From Brasilonema sennae CENA114 (GTDB lineage Bacteria; Cyanobacteriota; Cyanobacteriia; Cyanobacteriales; Nostocaceae), in contig NZ_CP030118.1 of assembly GCF_006968745.1 (NCBI RefSeq), forward strand, positions 2,182,654 through 2,246,653: 64,000 bases of DNA, in the 5' to 3' direction. Below the pieces are notes generated by a model that was not told the origin of the DNA, searched no databases, and saw nothing but the letters and a program-made list of their open reading frames with translations. Position 1 is the stretch's first letter. Every line of letters begins with the position of its first letter. Position numbers and translations under genes: made by a program. Below are positions 36,571-46,407 of this stretch, one piece after another.

Positions 36571-36891
36571 TCACCAAATTCTATTTCCTTCTTCGTCTAC
36601 TCGTGCTTGGCGAATCACATCAGAGATCTCTTCTGCATCTCTCACGTGATGGAGAGCCTTTTCTTCACCATCTGGCTCTTTAACGCCAAAAAAAGCCGGA
36701 ACTTGAATTTGTTCACCCGTGATATCTGGAGAATCAACCGCAAGTTGTTGTGTTTTTTCTTCGACTGTTTCTGGTTCTTCAGAAATGACGTCACCAGGGT
36801 TGACTGCACGATGAGTTTCTTTTTCTTTGTTATCTTCCATTCGGATTTCACCAATTCTTAAATATGTGGAATTTTCATTGGCAATGGTCAT
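36571..36891 (-). CDS. Acidic hypothetical protein, 106 aa
   Basis: The product is rich in Glu and Asp (NPGDVISEEPETVEEKTQQL) with an AEEISDVIRQARVDEEGNRI tail and is probably largely unstructured. No signal peptide or known domain is visible. A start at the second Met (MEDNKEKETHRAVNPGD, 36840) would give 89 residues and is equally likely. Its strong acidity and ordered tail suggest a real protein, perhaps stress-related, but that is inference. Confidence 0.5.
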   Translation of the reverse strand: MTIANENSTYLRIGEIRMEDNKEKETHRAVNPGDVISEEPETVEEKTQQLAVDSPDITGEQIQVPAFFGVKEPDGEEKALHHVRDAEEISDVIRQARVDEEGNRIW

Positions 36892-37698
36892 GTAATCAAT
36901 AACCCAAAAGAGGAGTCACTGTGAAAAGCTAATAGTAACTAGCAAGACGTCCTTTAATTTTACCTGTTGGTCTTTAAAGTCAATTGATTACCACCTACAT
37001 ATAAATTAGAGAAAAAGCTGAGTTATCTCCTCTTTCTGATGGAATAATTTCTTTGAACCAGGATTAAAGTGTAAAATCAAGCTACTTGACACTTTATACA
37101 CATTGAGATAGACAATTAAAAAAAGCAAAGAAAAAAACTTGTGACTTCAAACACAGTTTTCTCTAAAGAAAATCCTGAAGAGGGGAGGTGATGAAGCTTT
37201 GACAAAGTTATGTCAGTAAAGGTATGAAATTTTGGTGAAGTAAGCTCTAGTCCCAACATCTGTTCTTTTAAGATACATCTGTAATCATGCTAGGACTGTA
37301 TGACCAAGTGACATGACTTTACCCATCCCAGAGTGCTTTTGAGCGTGCTACAGTTATTCCCTTTCGTTTGTGAACAAGAATTTTCTCGCTCAGAATAACC
37401 TTAGTGGTCAGTTTTAGAGTTCACGACCAATTTGGGTGGGAATGCTGTATGTTGATAAACAAACAACACAAATCGCTTCTATGCCTTATCCTGTTTGGTG
37501 TGAGTCAGGCCAGTGGGTGGCATTGCTTACCGACTGAAAAATATCTATTATATTTATCGCAAATTTTTCCAAATTTTACTATTTGAACCTGAGTTCGCAA
37601 GTTAAAATCGTGATCCAATCCAAATCGTAATGAGCGGTCAACAGTGCCGCTGCCAATGCTGTTGAAAAAATGCCAATCCGCTGATCGGTGCGAAGACT
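36892..37698. other. 800-bp spacer upstream of the PP2C gene
   Basis: No gene is convincingly present. GAGGGGAGGTGATGAAGC at about 37180 is a near-ideal ribosome binding site, but the frame that follows ends after three codons. A 60-codon frame at 37404-37586 has no family resemblance. The length suggests a complex promoter region or remains of lost genes. Confidence 0.4.
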
Positions 37699-39987
37699 AT
37701 GGAAAATGATGCGGCAACGCTCTACTGCACAAATGAACTTTGTCAAGCTCCAAACCCCCTGACACACAAATTTTGCCTACGATGCTCCACACCCCTGCCT
37801 AAACGATTCCTCTGGGCTGTGACAGACGGGGAAATCTTGGCTAATGCCGGAGAATTATTAGCCGATCGCTATTTGGTTATCAGCAAGGCGCTTGTTTTGG
37901 ATACCAAACCTGGTTTGTTGCCCCAAACGCCAAATGGAGAACATGCACAGGCAGTAAAACCTTACTTGCGGCTATTTCCCTACCGCTTGCATGTACCCCA
38001 AGTTTATGGAATCCTGCCGAGAAGTGGCGACACTTATGATAAAGAAATATTACTTTTAGAAAAACCTCCGCTTTCTGTGCTAGACAGTACAGAACCCTTG
38101 GAAGTCCAAATTGCTTACGAATTAACCACAGCTTGGCATAACGCAACATCAATACGCCAACTGAATTTGCTGTGGCAGATAGCTAATTTGTGGCAACCTC
38201 TGGCGAGTGAAGGCGTAGCCTCTAGCTTACTGAACCCAGAGTTAGTCAGAGTGGAAGGGTCTTTAGTACGCTTATTGGAATTGCGTCAAGACAATCAAAC
38301 TTCGCCTGGTTTACCCCAACTCGGGGAATTTTGGCAGGAGTTGCAGCCACAAGCCAAAGGAGCGATCGCCGAATTTTTGAGTGAAATTTGTCGTTCTCTG
38401 ATTGCGGGAGTTATACACTCTGGTGAGCAACTCGTTGCGATTATAGACAGGGGGTTGACACAATTAGGGCAAACCCAAACACCTCTTATCAAAATAGTCA
38501 CCAAGACTGACACAGGACCTTGTCGCCAACGTAATGAAGATGCTTGTTACCCCCCAGCTGGCAGTATTGTCAGCAAACCACCATCACAAACAGGTTTAGC
38601 TATTGTCTGTGATGGCATTGGTGGACACGAGGGAGGCAATGTTGCATCACTTTTAGCCATTGAAACGATTCAACAACAACTGCATGAACTGACGAAATTG
38701 CCTTCTGAGCATATAGACTCATCTATTGTACTTGCTTCGTTAGAAGGGGCAACCGCAGCAGCCAATGACATCATCAGTGAGCGCAACGACGACGAACATC
38801 GGCAAGGGCGTCAACGCATGGGCACAACCCTAGTAATGGCATTGCCCATTGCTCATCAAATGTACATTGGTCACGTTGGTGATAGTCGTGCTTACTGGAT
38901 TACACGCTCTGGTTGCTATCAAGTCACCCTAGATGACGATGTTGCTTCTCGTGAGGTACGGTTGGGCTATGCCACATACCGAGATGCAGTGCAACAGGGA
39001 GCATCAGGTTCTTTGGTGCAGGCATTGGGCATGAGTGCTAGTAATTCATTGCATCCGACTTCACAACGATTTATTCTCGACGAAGATAGCGTTTTTCTGT
39101 TGTGCTCTGACGGTTTGAGTGACTTTGACCGCGTAGATCAATACTGGGAAACAGAAATTTTACCCATTCTTACTGAAAATTATGACATAGCTAAAGTCAC
39201 AGATAAATTAGTAGAAATAGCGAATATTCAAAATGGACACGATAATGTCACGATCGCGCTAGTACACTGCCAAGTTAAATACTCAGAACCAAAATCAACC
39301 CTTCACACTTCCCTTGCTAACCTCTCTACATTACCAATAGCTTCTAACACTGCGATCAAAACGCCACTAGTTGCATCACCTGTGGGTAGAAATCAAAAAA
39401 CTCAAGTAATGCCAACAACTAAGCCCGCCAAAAGTCTAAAAGTACCGCTACAGGTGATTGTTGTTCCGCTGCTATTTGTTGTTATCGGTTTGTTGGCATA
39501 TCTATGGGGTCCAAAGTTGCTCTCTATCAACTCCTCACCAAGAATAAGTCCGGATAGAATACCATCTATGCCGCTACCGCCGATCACAAGTGGTTCTCAG
39601 GACAGTTCGGCTAAAGACAATGTGAATGCACCAGGAGTGATTCTTCAAACTAACAGCGAAATAGAATTCACAACAACGAACTCGCCCCCAAAAGGCGCGA
39701 TCGCCCCAAAAGGTAGTGTTTTGCTAATTCTCAAGCAACAGCAAACAGAGAAAAACGCGAGTATGTATCTGCGAGTCTGCTCTATTAACCGGCAAGCAAG
39801 CTCATCTAACTCACAACCAACTTCTGCCACAGCAAAAAAACCTTTACTCAAGACAGGAGATGAAGTGAAAATTTCATTCTCCAAATTCAAGTCATTAAAT
39901 ATCCCCAAAGCTCAACCAGAAGTGGCGAGACTATGTCAGCCCTCAAAAGACGCTTCCACAGATCCTGATGGAGAATCGAACAACTGA
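37699..39987 (+). CDS. PP2C-type Ser/Thr phosphatase with zinc ribbon
   Basis: The 762-residue protein begins with a four-Cys zinc ribbon (LYCTNELCQAPNPLTHKFCL, then RCSTPL). A ~230-residue region resembling an inactive kinase-like or repeat domain follows. The PP2C catalytic domain is at about 270-540. Its metal-binding Asp motifs are visible: TGPCRQRNEDACY, AIVCDGIGGHEGGNVAS, GHVGDSRAYWI, LCSDGLSDFD and GHDNVTIALV. One membrane helix at about 585-605 (VIVVPLLFVVIGLLAYLW) precedes a Ser/Pro-rich C-terminal region, so the catalytic part is cytoplasmic and membrane-tethered. It leads a group of FHA-domain genes, which read phospho-Thr, fitting a reversible-phosphorylation circuit. Confidence 0.9.
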   Translation: MENDAATLYCTNELCQAPNPLTHKFCLRCSTPLPKRFLWAVTDGEILANAGELLADRYLVISKALVLDTKPGLLPQTPNGEHAQAVKPYLRLFPYRLHVPQVYGILPRSGDTYDKEILLLEKPPLSVLDSTEPLEVQIAYELTTAWHNATSIRQLNLLWQIANLWQPLASEGVASSLLNPELVRVEGSLVRLLELRQDNQTSPGLPQLGEFWQELQPQAKGAIAEFLSEICRSLIAGVIHSGEQLVAIIDRGLTQLGQTQTPLIKIVTKTDTGPCRQRNEDACYPPAGSIVSKPPSQTGLAIVCDGIGGHEGGNVASLLAIETIQQQLHELTKLPSEHIDSSIVLASLEGATAAANDIISERNDDEHRQGRQRMGTTLVMALPIAHQMYIGHVGDSRAYWITRSGCYQVTLDDDVASREVRLGYATYRDAVQQGASGSLVQALGMSASNSLHPTSQRFILDEDSVFLLCSDGLSDFDRVDQYWETEILPILTENYDIAKVTDKLVEIANIQNGHDNVTIALVHCQVKYSEPKSTLHTSLANLSTLPIASNTAIKTPLVASPVGRNQKTQVMPTTKPAKSLKVPLQVIVVPLLFVVIGLLAYLWGPKLLSINSSPRISPDRIPSMPLPPITSGSQDSSAKDNVNAPGVILQTNSEIEFTTTNSPPKGAIAPKGSVLLILKQQQTEKNASMYLRVCSINRQASSSNSQPTSATAKKPLLKTGDEVKISFSKFKSLNIPKAQPEVARLCQPSKDASTDPDGESNN

Positions 39988-40258
39988 GTTTGTGCCACAG
40001 CAATGAAATCTCGCGGAGGGTCAACTCTTAAGAGTTGTTAACAAAAACTGATAACAGATAACAGATAACTGGTTAAAGTAGGTGACACCTGTTAGCCGAA
40101 GAGCAGCACTTCGTCAAAAACTCGATAAACTGGTAGAAGCCCGAAATAGTATAGATGATATAACTTTAAATCAAAAACTGAAAAGGTAGAAATTTTGCCT
40201 TTGAAAATTGTTATTTGAAATTATTTGATTCTATAGATTAACCAAGACTAACGAATCC

Positions 40259-41848
40259 ATGCCATCCCTTAACTTGGCGATCGCCCGTCTCATCAATACC
40301 GGCAATGACAGTTTCGCCATTTGGGTGGTGAATGCTCCTTATCCTAGTGGCTATGTTCTACATGATTGTCTATGGCCTCAACATCTTACTCAAGCATGGC
40401 TTGAGTGGCAGCAAATGTTTGCTGGTCACAGTCGCTTAGATATTTCCCCAGGAGCAACACCCAAACAGACAAATCCTCTTCCTCTGGATTTTGCTGCCCC
40501 AACTTCAGCTCAACCCACCAGTTACACTGCTCGTTTGATGCAATATTTAGGAATTAGCTTGTGGGGTTGGGTATTTGACGGATCAATTCTCAATAGCTTT
40601 GAACGCAGTCGTGGCATTGCTATGGGGCAGCATACGCGTTTGCGCGTGCGACTGGAAGTTCGTGATCCGAATCTAATTGCCCTGCCTTGGGAAATTATGC
40701 AGCGCGAACCAGGTCAATCTGCCATTTCTCTGTCGCAACACATACTATTTAGTCGTACCACCAGTGAAGTCGAACCTCTACCGTATTTACGCTCAGAACA
40801 GGGGTTAAATATACTGCTGGTTTTGGGCGAGGATGAAAAGCATCTAGAACTTCATGAAGAAGCCAATATACTAGAACAAACTCTTTCCAATAGTTCTATT
40901 GTAGCAAACTATAACAGTGGTTATGCACCTTGTATGGTGAAGACACTGCTGCAACCAACTCCTATTGAGTTAATTCAACAGCTAGAAACTAAGGCATACA
41001 ACGTCTTGTTTTACGCAGGTCACGGTCTGCAAGGACCAGACGGAGGTTTGTTATTTTTGCGACCGGGTATGACCCTCAATGGGATGGAATTAGCCCAAGT
41101 ATTGACTCGTACAGGTGTAAAACTAGCAGTTTTCAATGCTTGTTGGGGAGCACAACCAGCAGCTGCTAATCACCAGGCTGTGCCTCACAGCAGTTTAGCA
41201 GAAGTGCTGATACGTCAAGGTTTGCCTGCAGTATTGGCGATGCGTGATGAAATAGCATCTCAAGAAAGCCAGACTTTTATTCAAGCTTTTACTGCTGGTT
41301 TGCGAAAGCGACTGCCAATTGATGAAGCCGTGACAGAAGCAAGGCAACAACTATTAATAGTTTACAGGTTCAATCAACCCGCTTGGACATTGCCGATTCT
41401 TTACCTGCATCCAGATTATGATGGAGAACTGATAAAAAATTTTGATGAGGGGATCACAGAACTCCCAGAAACTTCTATTCCGGGAATCGCTTCTTTGGTT
41501 TCCAATGCTTGTTTGCGATCGCTCTCCCCAGGAGGGAAAACTTCGTTATTGCGACCTGGGATCACCCGGATCGGGCGCACCGGAGATAATGATATTGTCA
41601 TTCCAGAGCCTTCGGTTTCAAAACGCCATGCTGAGATATTATGTCGAAATAGTCTCACAGGGGCAAAAGCCGTGCGAACCTATTACTTGCAAGATTTGTC
41701 CACCTACGGTACAACCTGGGTTTGTCAATCTGATGGTTGGCAACAAATCCATCGTCAGGAAGTCCCGTTACAATCTGGCATGCAGTTAAAGTTTGGCAGT
41801 ACCAGAAGTCAACCTTGGGAGTTCATCGTTGATAATTCCCCACCATAA
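40259..41848 (+). CDS. CHAT protease-like protein with C-terminal FHA domain
   Basis: The 529-residue protein has a caspase-like CHAT domain at about 90-390. The catalytic pair is visible as VLFYAGHGLQGPDGGL (His255) and VFNACWGAQP (Cys295), each at the end of a hydrophobic strand. An FHA domain covers about 430-525: ITRIGRTGDNDIVIPEPSVS then KRHAEI holds the phospho-Thr-binding Arg, Ser and His, and YLQDLSTYGTTWV the Asn-position loop. This gives a putative cysteine protease directed to or switched by phosphothreonine proteins. Its cytoplasmic location follows from the lack of signal or membrane segments. It follows the PP2C phosphatase gene. Confidence 0.88.
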   Translation: MPSLNLAIARLINTGNDSFAIWVVNAPYPSGYVLHDCLWPQHLTQAWLEWQQMFAGHSRLDISPGATPKQTNPLPLDFAAPTSAQPTSYTARLMQYLGISLWGWVFDGSILNSFERSRGIAMGQHTRLRVRLEVRDPNLIALPWEIMQREPGQSAISLSQHILFSRTTSEVEPLPYLRSEQGLNILLVLGEDEKHLELHEEANILEQTLSNSSIVANYNSGYAPCMVKTLLQPTPIELIQQLETKAYNVLFYAGHGLQGPDGGLLFLRPGMTLNGMELAQVLTRTGVKLAVFNACWGAQPAAANHQAVPHSSLAEVLIRQGLPAVLAMRDEIASQESQTFIQAFTAGLRKRLPIDEAVTEARQQLLIVYRFNQPAWTLPILYLHPDYDGELIKNFDEGITELPETSIPGIASLVSNACLRSLSPGGKTSLLRPGITRIGRTGDNDIVIPEPSVSKRHAEILCRNSLTGAKAVRTYYLQDLSTYGTTWVCQSDGWQQIHRQEVPLQSGMQLKFGSTRSQPWEFIVDNSPP

Positions 41849-41995
41849 GGGTTGGGAACACTGATTTTCTACCATTGAAATATAGCTAAATAAACCAGTA
41901 CTTTTTGGTAGAACGGCATTCTTTTTGCGGAAATGACACTTTGGCAGTTGTAGCTGTGTATGTACATTAAATAATTAACAAAGGATCGAGCGACA

Positions 41996-42643
41996 ATGGT
42001 TAAGAAAATCAACAAATCAAAAACTTCTCATTCCCTACGGTCTCAAGTTGATCTCCAGCTTTTAGAAGCACTGCTTGAACCCGAGGATGCTACATATCCT
42101 TGGAATCCCGCTGATGAACAATCAGAAAACTATTTTGCACAACTAGAACAACAGTTCCAGTTTGAGGACGTTCTTGATGAGGAACTGACTGAACGTTCCC
42201 AAGCTTTCTATAATTGCTTGGATACACTTTGGCACAATAATTTGAATTCCCGGCAGTACAAAGTTACTACAAAATCTTCTATCTTAGTGAATCTTCAAAA
42301 AAATTTACAAGCAGGCTTCGCCGCTAGTGTCCCTCAAGATTGGATCACGGAAATTGCGCACAAAGCTGCTGAAATTTTTCATTCAGGGCAATCTAAGGGT
42401 GAACAACTGGTAAGTTGTGTAAAATCTGTATTACCTAATTGGGAAACAGATGATCTTTTAGTTATGGCTCGTCCTTTCGCTTACGCAATGAGGAGCGGTG
42501 AACACAAAAATGTAAACTCAGTTGTAGATCACGTCGGCGATCGCGAGTGGACAAATCTATCTGAAGTTGAGAAAGCAAAGGTAAGTTTGGCAATTGCTTA
42601 CCATGCGCTTGATGAACTCAAGAATATTGAAGAAGAAGTCTAA
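41996..42643 (+). CDS. Unknown helical protein, 215 aa
   Basis: The protein starts with a basic MVKKINKSKTSHSLRSQVDL segment. An acidic, largely helical body follows (ENYFAQLEQQFQFEDVLDEE and ELTERSQAFYNCLDTLWHN). The C-terminal helix is EVEKAKVSLAIAYHALDEL. No catalytic motif or membrane segment is seen, and I do not recognise it. It follows the CHAT-FHA gene by 148 bp on the same strand, so it could be a substrate or partner of that protease; that is inference from position only. Confidence 0.65.
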   Translation: MVKKINKSKTSHSLRSQVDLQLLEALLEPEDATYPWNPADEQSENYFAQLEQQFQFEDVLDEELTERSQAFYNCLDTLWHNNLNSRQYKVTTKSSILVNLQKNLQAGFAASVPQDWITEIAHKAAEIFHSGQSKGEQLVSCVKSVLPNWETDDLLVMARPFAYAMRSGEHKNVNSVVDHVGDREWTNLSEVEKAKVSLAIAYHALDELKNIEEEV

Positions 42644-42917
42644 GATTTGTTCCCTATTTCCTGCTTTTATCCAACGGGCGAGGAAAACTTATCTTGCCAG
42701 AAGAGCGATAATTTTGTTGTTTATGTAAAAATGCAGGGTTTTTCTGATTGAGACACAAAATGTCTGACTTAATATGTTGGTAGTGAGTTCCCAATCAAGC
42801 CAATGTATATAAAAGTACAAAGTATTAGATGGGTGCAGCAACAGTAGTCGATAATAGACACAAGAGTCAACTATCAATCAATCATCCGCCATCTCCGTGA
42901 TCATCTTGTTGCACTCA
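42644..42917. other. Convergent spacer between unknown gene and FHA-PrsW gene
   Basis: No gene or clear terminator hairpin is seen. The two genes end toward each other across this 270-bp AT-rich stretch. Confidence 0.35.
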
Positions 42918-44318
42918 TTACTTACGTCCAAGAAAACGGGTAGCGAAGTTTTGCGATCGCGTTGGTGAAAGCACCCTAGCTTTGAGAATAGCTGCCATTA
43001 AAAAGGCGTAAGACAAAACCCCAACAATCACCAACAGCAAACCGTTAAAAATTCCCGTTGTATTCCACAAAGCGTGTAATCCCGCTGCTGTCAGATAACC
43101 AACTGGCAAAATTTGCCAACTTTTAGAGGGTTTGAGTACAGCCAAACCGAAAAAATAGCCAAAATATCCACTGTAAGCCATATGCCCGGCAACAGAACCG
43201 AGAATTCGTGGAATCACCAGTTGCAAACCTGCCAAATTACCAGCTCCTGCTCCATACTGTGCTGAGACACTTTGAGTTATATTAGGCACATACTGTCCTA
43301 AAGTTTCCAATAGGGTAAAACCCACAGCAGAAGCTGTTCCCAGTAGAATACCATCAAGAGGTTCCGTGATACCGATGCGTTCCCTCCACGGTGACGGGAC
43401 TACCTTAGCAATCATAAACGCTATCAGCAAAGGTATTGCCTTGAGTAATTCCTCCATTAAGCCAGCGCCAAAAAACATTCGCACCAGCAACTCTGTTAAA
43501 GTAATGGACTCCTGTTCTGAGGGCAAACTACCAGGCAACAGACCGCGAAACACAAAGATAAACAAATCCAAAACGGGAGTCAGTAAAATCACTGCCGTCG
43601 TCAATGCCGATGCACACAGCACCCACCAAGGCTTTGGTTTACCACACAACTGATAAATAAAGTAGTAAGCTGCTGAGGCTATATAAATTGCGACTATGAC
43701 TTGGTTGGCTTGTGGTTGACCTACGGTGGCAAACATAAGTACCACGAAGATAACTGTGAGAACTCCCGGTATCAGGTAAGCTTTACGAGTTAAATCTTTG
43801 CCAGTAGAAATAATCGGAAACAGCTGAGTGAAGCTAAGCGCATCTGGTGTTTTTGAGGGAGGTCGATAATGCGCCGAGGTTGGTGTTGGATAACTATTTG
43901 CTGGAGTAAGTGGTATTGCTGCTGGTGGGGCGATCGCAGTGGCTTGTTCGTGGTTTTGTTCGTACTCAAAAACAAATTCTGGACCATCATGACCCAGAGT
44001 AATGCTATCTCCGTTCATCAATTGCTGACAACCCTGCAATCGTTGTCCATTTAAGTACGTGCCATTGGCACTAGCCAAATCACAGATTAACCAACTAGCT
44101 TGAGCATCTGCAGATGAAGTCAGAGGACGAACAGCTGCATGGCGACGAGATACCATGCGATATGACATGGCCTCTAACACAACTTGGCAGCTGGGATCAC
44201 GTCCAATAACTACCTCTTGACTGGGAAGCAGCGAGTAACAAGTTTCCGATCCAAAAGAAGTTCCAATACCAGACACTTGCCGCAGAATTGCATTCTGTCT
44301 TGCATTTTTACCTGTCAT
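42918..44318 (-). CDS. FHA domain fused to a PrsW-type membrane protease
   Basis: From ATG 44318 (MTGKNARQNAILRQVSGIGT) the product is 466 residues. The N-terminal FHA domain spans about 25-120, with EVVIGRDPSCQVVLEAMSYR, VSRRHAAV and DLASANGTYLNGQ. It is followed by about eight membrane segments of the PrsW family. The protease motifs are GLMEELLKAIPLLIAF (Glu-Glu and Lys), VGFTLLETLGQYV, GHMAYSGYFGYFFG and GLHALWNTTG. PrsW in Bacillus makes a site-1 cut in an anti-sigma factor. A fusion to FHA implies phosphoprotein control. It is convergent with the CHAT-FHA group. Confidence 0.87.
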   Translation of the reverse strand: MTGKNARQNAILRQVSGIGTSFGSETCYSLLPSQEVVIGRDPSCQVVLEAMSYRMVSRRHAAVRPLTSSADAQASWLICDLASANGTYLNGQRLQGCQQLMNGDSITLGHDGPEFVFEYEQNHEQATAIAPPAAIPLTPANSYPTPTSAHYRPPSKTPDALSFTQLFPIISTGKDLTRKAYLIPGVLTVIFVVLMFATVGQPQANQVIVAIYIASAAYYFIYQLCGKPKPWWVLCASALTTAVILLTPVLDLFIFVFRGLLPGSLPSEQESITLTELLVRMFFGAGLMEELLKAIPLLIAFMIAKVVPSPWRERIGITEPLDGILLGTASAVGFTLLETLGQYVPNITQSVSAQYGAGAGNLAGLQLVIPRILGSVAGHMAYSGYFGYFFGLAVLKPSKSWQILPVGYLTAAGLHALWNTTGIFNGLLLVIVGVLSYAFLMAAILKARVLSPTRSQNFATRFLGRK

Positions 44319-44568
44319 TGAGTTGCAGGGTGTTTCTAAAGTATTTCTTAAAATAATTGGGCAATAGGACTTAACCCTAGCCACAACAGCAAAATTGCTA
44401 AATCCACTATAGCTTCAGTCACTGCTTATCAATGAGAAATTAAAAAAATCAAAATAAACATAGATTTTGACACAACATTGGTCATTTTTACCGTTGACAA
44501 TTGACATATTTATAGTTTTTACCACTATACCTCCGAAAAAACACAGGGAACAAGCAACGCCTAGAGGA

Positions 44569-45060
44569 TCAGCCGAACGGGAACTCTAAACGCTTGACTG
44601 TTAACACCTTAGAAGGGGCTTCGGTGCAATCTGTCGCATGTGGCGTTTTCAAGGGCAGCCAGGCGACTGACGTATGCGCAAAGTGCACGCCCAGAGATCT
44701 TAAGCGAAGCGGAACTGGAGGTTCTCCCCGGAGGATTAAGAGCGCTACGTGAACTACCCAACACCGACCCTGTCGGATACGGTGTGGGCTTCTGTACTCA
44801 TAGGCGAATGCCTCAAATGAGACTTTCGTCCCATTTTTGGTCTTACTTCCCCTCCTACAGCACCAGACGGCTGAACCTTCCGCCTTTAGCATTCTGATTC
44901 CTTGTGTTCTAATATTGATAGCTGCGTTTCCATCCCGGTCATGGTGAATACCACAATGAGGGCAAGTCCAATCCCTCACGTCTAACGGCATATCACCAAC
45001 TTGATAGAAACAATTAGAGCAGAGCTTAGAACAGGGAAACCATCTATCTATCTCAACCAA
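44569..45060 (-). pseudogene. TnpB (IS200/IS605-type) C-terminal remnant
   Basis: The frame begins with VEIDRWFPCSKLCSNCFYQV and continues WTCPHCGIHHDRDGNAAINI. This is the zinc finger and the last RuvC Asp of TnpB. A stop codon lies a few codons upstream, so the N-terminal ~80 percent is missing. The normal C-terminus is also lost after NIRTQGIRML, with the remaining ~110 codons reading through GC-rich repeat-like sequence. The remnant is not functional. The region at 44640-44780 may contain traces of the element's right end. Confidence 0.85.
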
Positions 45061-45132
45061 CCTTATACCTTATAGTGCGGGACTTACGACGAAGAAGTTA
45101 AAGGCTCATACCTAAATGGCTTTAAGTGCTAG

Positions 45133-45732
45133 CTAAACAGCAGCCATTTCCAGATGCTCAATCCTAGTACCCAGTATTTTGAGAAATTCTGCTAACCAAC
45201 GGGGATGAGCAGGCCAAGCTGGTGCTGTGACTAAATTACCATCAATGACAACCTCATTAGCTGGAACATCCACGTAAGTACCACCAGCACGCCACACCTC
45301 CGTGCTACAAGCAGGGTAAGCAGTGCAGTTTTTGCCTTGTAGGACATCAGCAGCAGCCAACAACTGCAAGCCGTGACAAATGGCAGCAATGGGCTTGTTT
45401 GCTTGGGCAAAATGGCGCGTAATTTCTAGTACCATGCGATTGAGGCGGATATATTCAGGTGCACGTCCTCCAGGAATAACCAATGCATCATAGTTTTCAG
45501 CTTTTACTTCTGCAAAAGAAGCATTAAGAGTAAAATTGTGACCGGGTTTTTCACTGTAAGTTTGGTCACCTTCAAAATCGTGGACAGCAGTCCTAACTTT
45601 TTCTCCAGCTTTTTTGTCTGGACAAACAGCATGAACGGTATGTCCCACCATCTGCAAAGCTTGGAAGGGAACCATTACCTCGTAGTCTTCGACATAGTCT
45701 CCTAGGAGCATCAAAATTTTTTTAGTAGTCAT
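45133..45732 (-). CDS. DJ-1/PfpI-family protein
   Basis: The 199-residue protein has the class-I glutamine-amidotransferase-like fold of Pfp[21 protein letters not shown] (with the acidic residue of the site) and [18 protein letters not shown]. The nucleophile elbow is [12 protein letters not shown], where Cys is followed by His. Family members act as glyoxalase III/deglycases or stress chaperones; intact Cys-His supports enzymatic activity. It is monocistronic by appearance, with about 200 bp of spacer on its upstream side. Confidence 0.9.
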   Translation of the reverse strand: MTTKKILMLLGDYVEDYEVMVPFQALQMVGHTVHAVCPDKKAGEKVRTAVHDFEGDQTYSEKPGHNFTLNASFAEVKAENYDALVIPGGRAPEYIRLNRMVLEITRHFAQANKPIAAICHGLQLLAAADVLQGKNCTAYPACSTEVWRAGGTYVDVPANEVVIDGNLVTAPAWPAHPRWLAEFLKILGTRIEHLEMAAV

Positions 45733-45935
45733 TTGATTTTTTACTGATTAATCATTAATTTATGAGTTAATATTAATTGATTTTTGCTTTTTTGAGTGCT
45801 GCTAGATTAGATTTTTTTCAAAGATATAATTCTTTTTACCTTCATGTCCAACTGAAACAGTTTAACTTTAAAAATTTTAACATATTTTAAAAAATTCTGA
45901 ATTCCTCAGATGCGTTACTAATGAATAATGACTCT

Positions 45936-46388
45936 TCAAACTAAATGAAACTCCTTCAAAGCTTTGGGAAAATTTGGATTTTCATGTCCAGGACGGCTAA
46001 GTTTAATCAAAGCAAAACGTTGTAATGAAGTTAATTCTGCCCACTGTTGAGGAGAAAGCGTGACGCCACATTCTCTCGCTTTCTCTTGGAGGTTTGTTGG
46101 TACACTTTTAGCATCTAACCATGCGGGATGTGGTTCTATTGGTAACTCCGCAACTGGTGTGCCAATACGTTCTAAAATCAGGCTCTGGAGATATTCCTTA
46201 TATGTTTTAATTTCAGGTTCTGTAGAGCAAGGTAATTCAACCAAAGCTTCACGATCAGCTTTCGTCAAATGACTCCAATCAGATAACTTTAACTTGATGC
46301 CACAAATATCAAGTTTTTGACGCACCTGCATAGGAATACAACGCAGTGAATCAACAAAATCTGCTTCAAACTCAAAAAACTCTGACAT
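45936..46388 (-). CDS. narM: Nitrate-reductase-associated protein NarM
   Basis: The 150-residue protein matches the cyanobacterial nitrate-reductase-associated family (NarM). It begins FFEFEADFVDSLRCIPMQVR and has KLSDWSHLTKADREALVELP. The end contains CGVTLSPQQWAELTSLQRFA, then LIKLSRPGHENPNFPKALKE. Genetic work on Synechococcus showed NarM is required for active assimilatory nitrate reductase. It appears intact here. Its natural partner narB is present nearby only as two decayed 3' fragments at 47.4-48.0 kb and 50.0-50.5 kb, so a working narB, if any, must lie elsewhere. Confidence 0.87.
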   Translation of the reverse strand: MSEFFEFEADFVDSLRCIPMQVRQKLDICGIKLKLSDWSHLTKADREALVELPCSTEPEIKTYKEYLQSLILERIGTPVAELPIEPHPAWLDAKSVPTNLQEKARECGVTLSPQQWAELTSLQRFALIKLSRPGHENPNFPKALKEFHLV

Positions 46389-46407
46389 AATAATATTTAG
46401 CTCTGCT

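Noticed and set aside
37404..37586. 60-codon plus-strand frame before the PP2C gene
   Set aside because: There is no ribosome binding site, no motif, and its composition is like the surrounding spacer.
44640..44897. 85-codon plus-strand frame
   Set aside because: It is antisense to the TnpB remnant and explained by it.
44569..45060. Active TnpB with guide RNA
   Set aside because: Only the zinc finger and last RuvC motif remain; the first RuvC motifs and the normal C-terminus are absent.
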